From Coprenecus sp902388455 (lineage in GTDB: Bacteria > Bacteroidota > Bacteroidia > Bacteroidales > UBA932): a stretch of DNA of 64,000 bases. The DNA lies in NCBI GenBank assembly GCA_963931615.1, contig OZ007032.1:1-64000 (forward strand). The letters run 5' to 3'. The notes beneath the pieces were generated by a model. The model made no database searches. It worked only from the letters and a program-made list of their open reading frames with translations, and was not told where the DNA came from. Of this stretch, positions 63,317 to 64,000 are shown in pieces. Position 1 is the stretch's first letter. Every line of letters begins with the position of its first letter. Position numbers and translations under genes: made by a program.

Positions 63317-63987
63317 GTATTGTCGAGGTAGATAAGTTTTCTGAGGATGTCTTTGCTCCAGTGCGGTATGTCGAGCACGCTCACGGGCACTCCTGCAGCG
63401 GCCCACGCGGCTTTCTGGTTGGCGGCCGGAAATATCATGTCCTCCAGTCCGGCCACGGCATGGGTCCAGGCAAATGGCCGGGGCCTGTTGCCGCGCACTG
63501 CCTTTCCGAGGGCATCCAGCTCCTCCCGCTGCTCTTCCAGTGTCCTGGACAGAGAGCAGCTCATCAGTCTCTCGAAAGCCTCGGCTGAGCCGCACATCCG
63601 CCTGCGGAACTTATTCAAAGTCTTGTCGGACAGCATGGCCAGCGTCCCGTCGAATACGGCCTCGGGGATGCCCAGGCTGTCGTGTATGGGAAATGGAGTG
63701 CCGTTGACCGCCACCCGGTAGCCCGGTGCCATGTCCAGTCCGGACAGCACCTGACCGGCCACCCAGACGCCCATCGACCATGCCAGTACCCTCGTGGTGC
63801 TGTAGCCTTCGAGCACTCCGGCGTCGAAATCAAGATCACGGTAGTCCCAGCACATCATCACATCGCTGGTCCCGCTTCCGTCAGTCAATTCATCGTACTT
63901 AAACATACCGGGCTCGGCGCCCCAGCCTGCGAAGAACAGCAGCAGGTCGGAGGCCCCCTCAACTCGTCTCAGAAAAACCTGTTTCAT
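63301..63987 (-). CDS. bioG: pimeloyl-ACP methyl ester esterase
   Basis: A 228-residue alpha/beta hydrolase of the BioG (DUF452) type that frees pimeloyl-ACP from its methyl ester. LLLFFAGWGAEPGMF forms the oxyanion region, and VLAWSMGVWVAG carries the nucleophile Ser. The Asp and His are likely in GLEDMIFPA and DIPHWSKD. A TTG two codons upstream (63993) is also possible. An upstream partner, probably bioF, would end just outside the window. Confidence 0.9.
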   Translation of the reverse strand: MKQVFLRRVEGASDLLLFFAGWGAEPGMFKYDELTDGSGTSDVMMCWDYRDLDFDAGVLEGYSTTRVLAWSMGVWVAGQVLSGLDMAPGYRVAVNGTPFPIHDSLGIPEAVFDGTLAMLSDKTLNKFRRRMCGSAEAFERLMSCSLSRTLEEQREELDALGKAVRGNRPRPFAWTHAVAGLEDMIFPAANQKAAWAAAGVPVSVLDIPHWSKDILRKLIYLDNTWTNS

Positions 63988-64000
63988 ATTCAATCAACTT

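Overview
The window is Bacteroidales chromosome carrying one end of an integrative element. The evidence is the promoter style (a TTG-type -33 box, about 19-20 bp, then TAnnTTTG, seen before at least ten genes), the near absence of Shine-Dalgarno sequences, BACON and six-bladed-propeller lipoproteins, an Oar-like TonB-dependent receptor, and CTnDOT-type regulators. I cannot name a genus. Bases 1 to about 12,400 are visibly more AT-rich than the rest, which fits acquired DNA.

Region 1 (1-12.4 kb) is the element. It holds a PRTRC cassette (proteins E, C, a probable F, B and a ThiF-like protein, plus a 54-residue ORF not normally called), a terminator, an RteA/RteB-like two-component pair, a RibD/DHFR-like gene behind an attenuator-like leader, three small excisionase-like helix-turn-helix genes, and two tandem tyrosine recombinases on the other strand.

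Region 2 (12.8-18 kb) is ordinary chromosome: nitroreductase, DUF456 membrane protein, AAA ATPase, then a sulfatase and a class II aldolase-like protein on the minus strand. Region 3 (18.1-22.2 kb) is a fragment of the S10 ribosomal protein operon, rplC-rplD-rplW-rplB-rpsS-rplV-rpsC. It lacks rpsJ in front, has its own promoter, and stops at a strong terminator after rpsC; a REP-associated transposase follows instead of rplP.

Region 4 (23-27 kb) has a PfkB sugar kinase, a cluster of three 69-bp repeat units, a remnant of an ABC permease gene and a BACON lipoprotein with homogenised repeats. Region 5 (27-38.3 kb) is a MacAB-TolC-like efflux operon (ATPase, two FtsX-type permeases, adaptor, TolC) divergent from a sigma-54 response regulator and its kinase, with a plausible -24/-12 promoter in front of the efflux operon.

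Region 6 (38.3-51.8 kb) has comF, metK with a riboswitch-like leader, a large TonB-dependent receptor, pheS, arginine deiminase, mannose-1-phosphate guanylyltransferase, yraN, tRNA-Gly, a WG-repeat protein whose caspase-like domain has lost both catalytic residues, and a MATE transporter. Region 7 (51.8-58.9 kb) is a TetR-controlled efflux operon (TetR, TolC, HlyD, two ATPases, two ABC-2 permeases). Region 8 (58.9-64 kb) has a DUF4143 ATPase gene inserted between the last permease and tRNA-Leu with a duplicated flank, a repeat-rich gap, a propeller lipoprotein, and the biotin genes bioG-bioC-bioD running in from beyond the window.

Most noteworthy: the metK leader (aptamer-like fold, antiterminator and terminator), the split S10 operon, the triplicated 69-bp units, the duplicated tRNA-Leu promoter flank around the DUF4143 gene, the pseudo-caspase, and a small dispersed repeat family.
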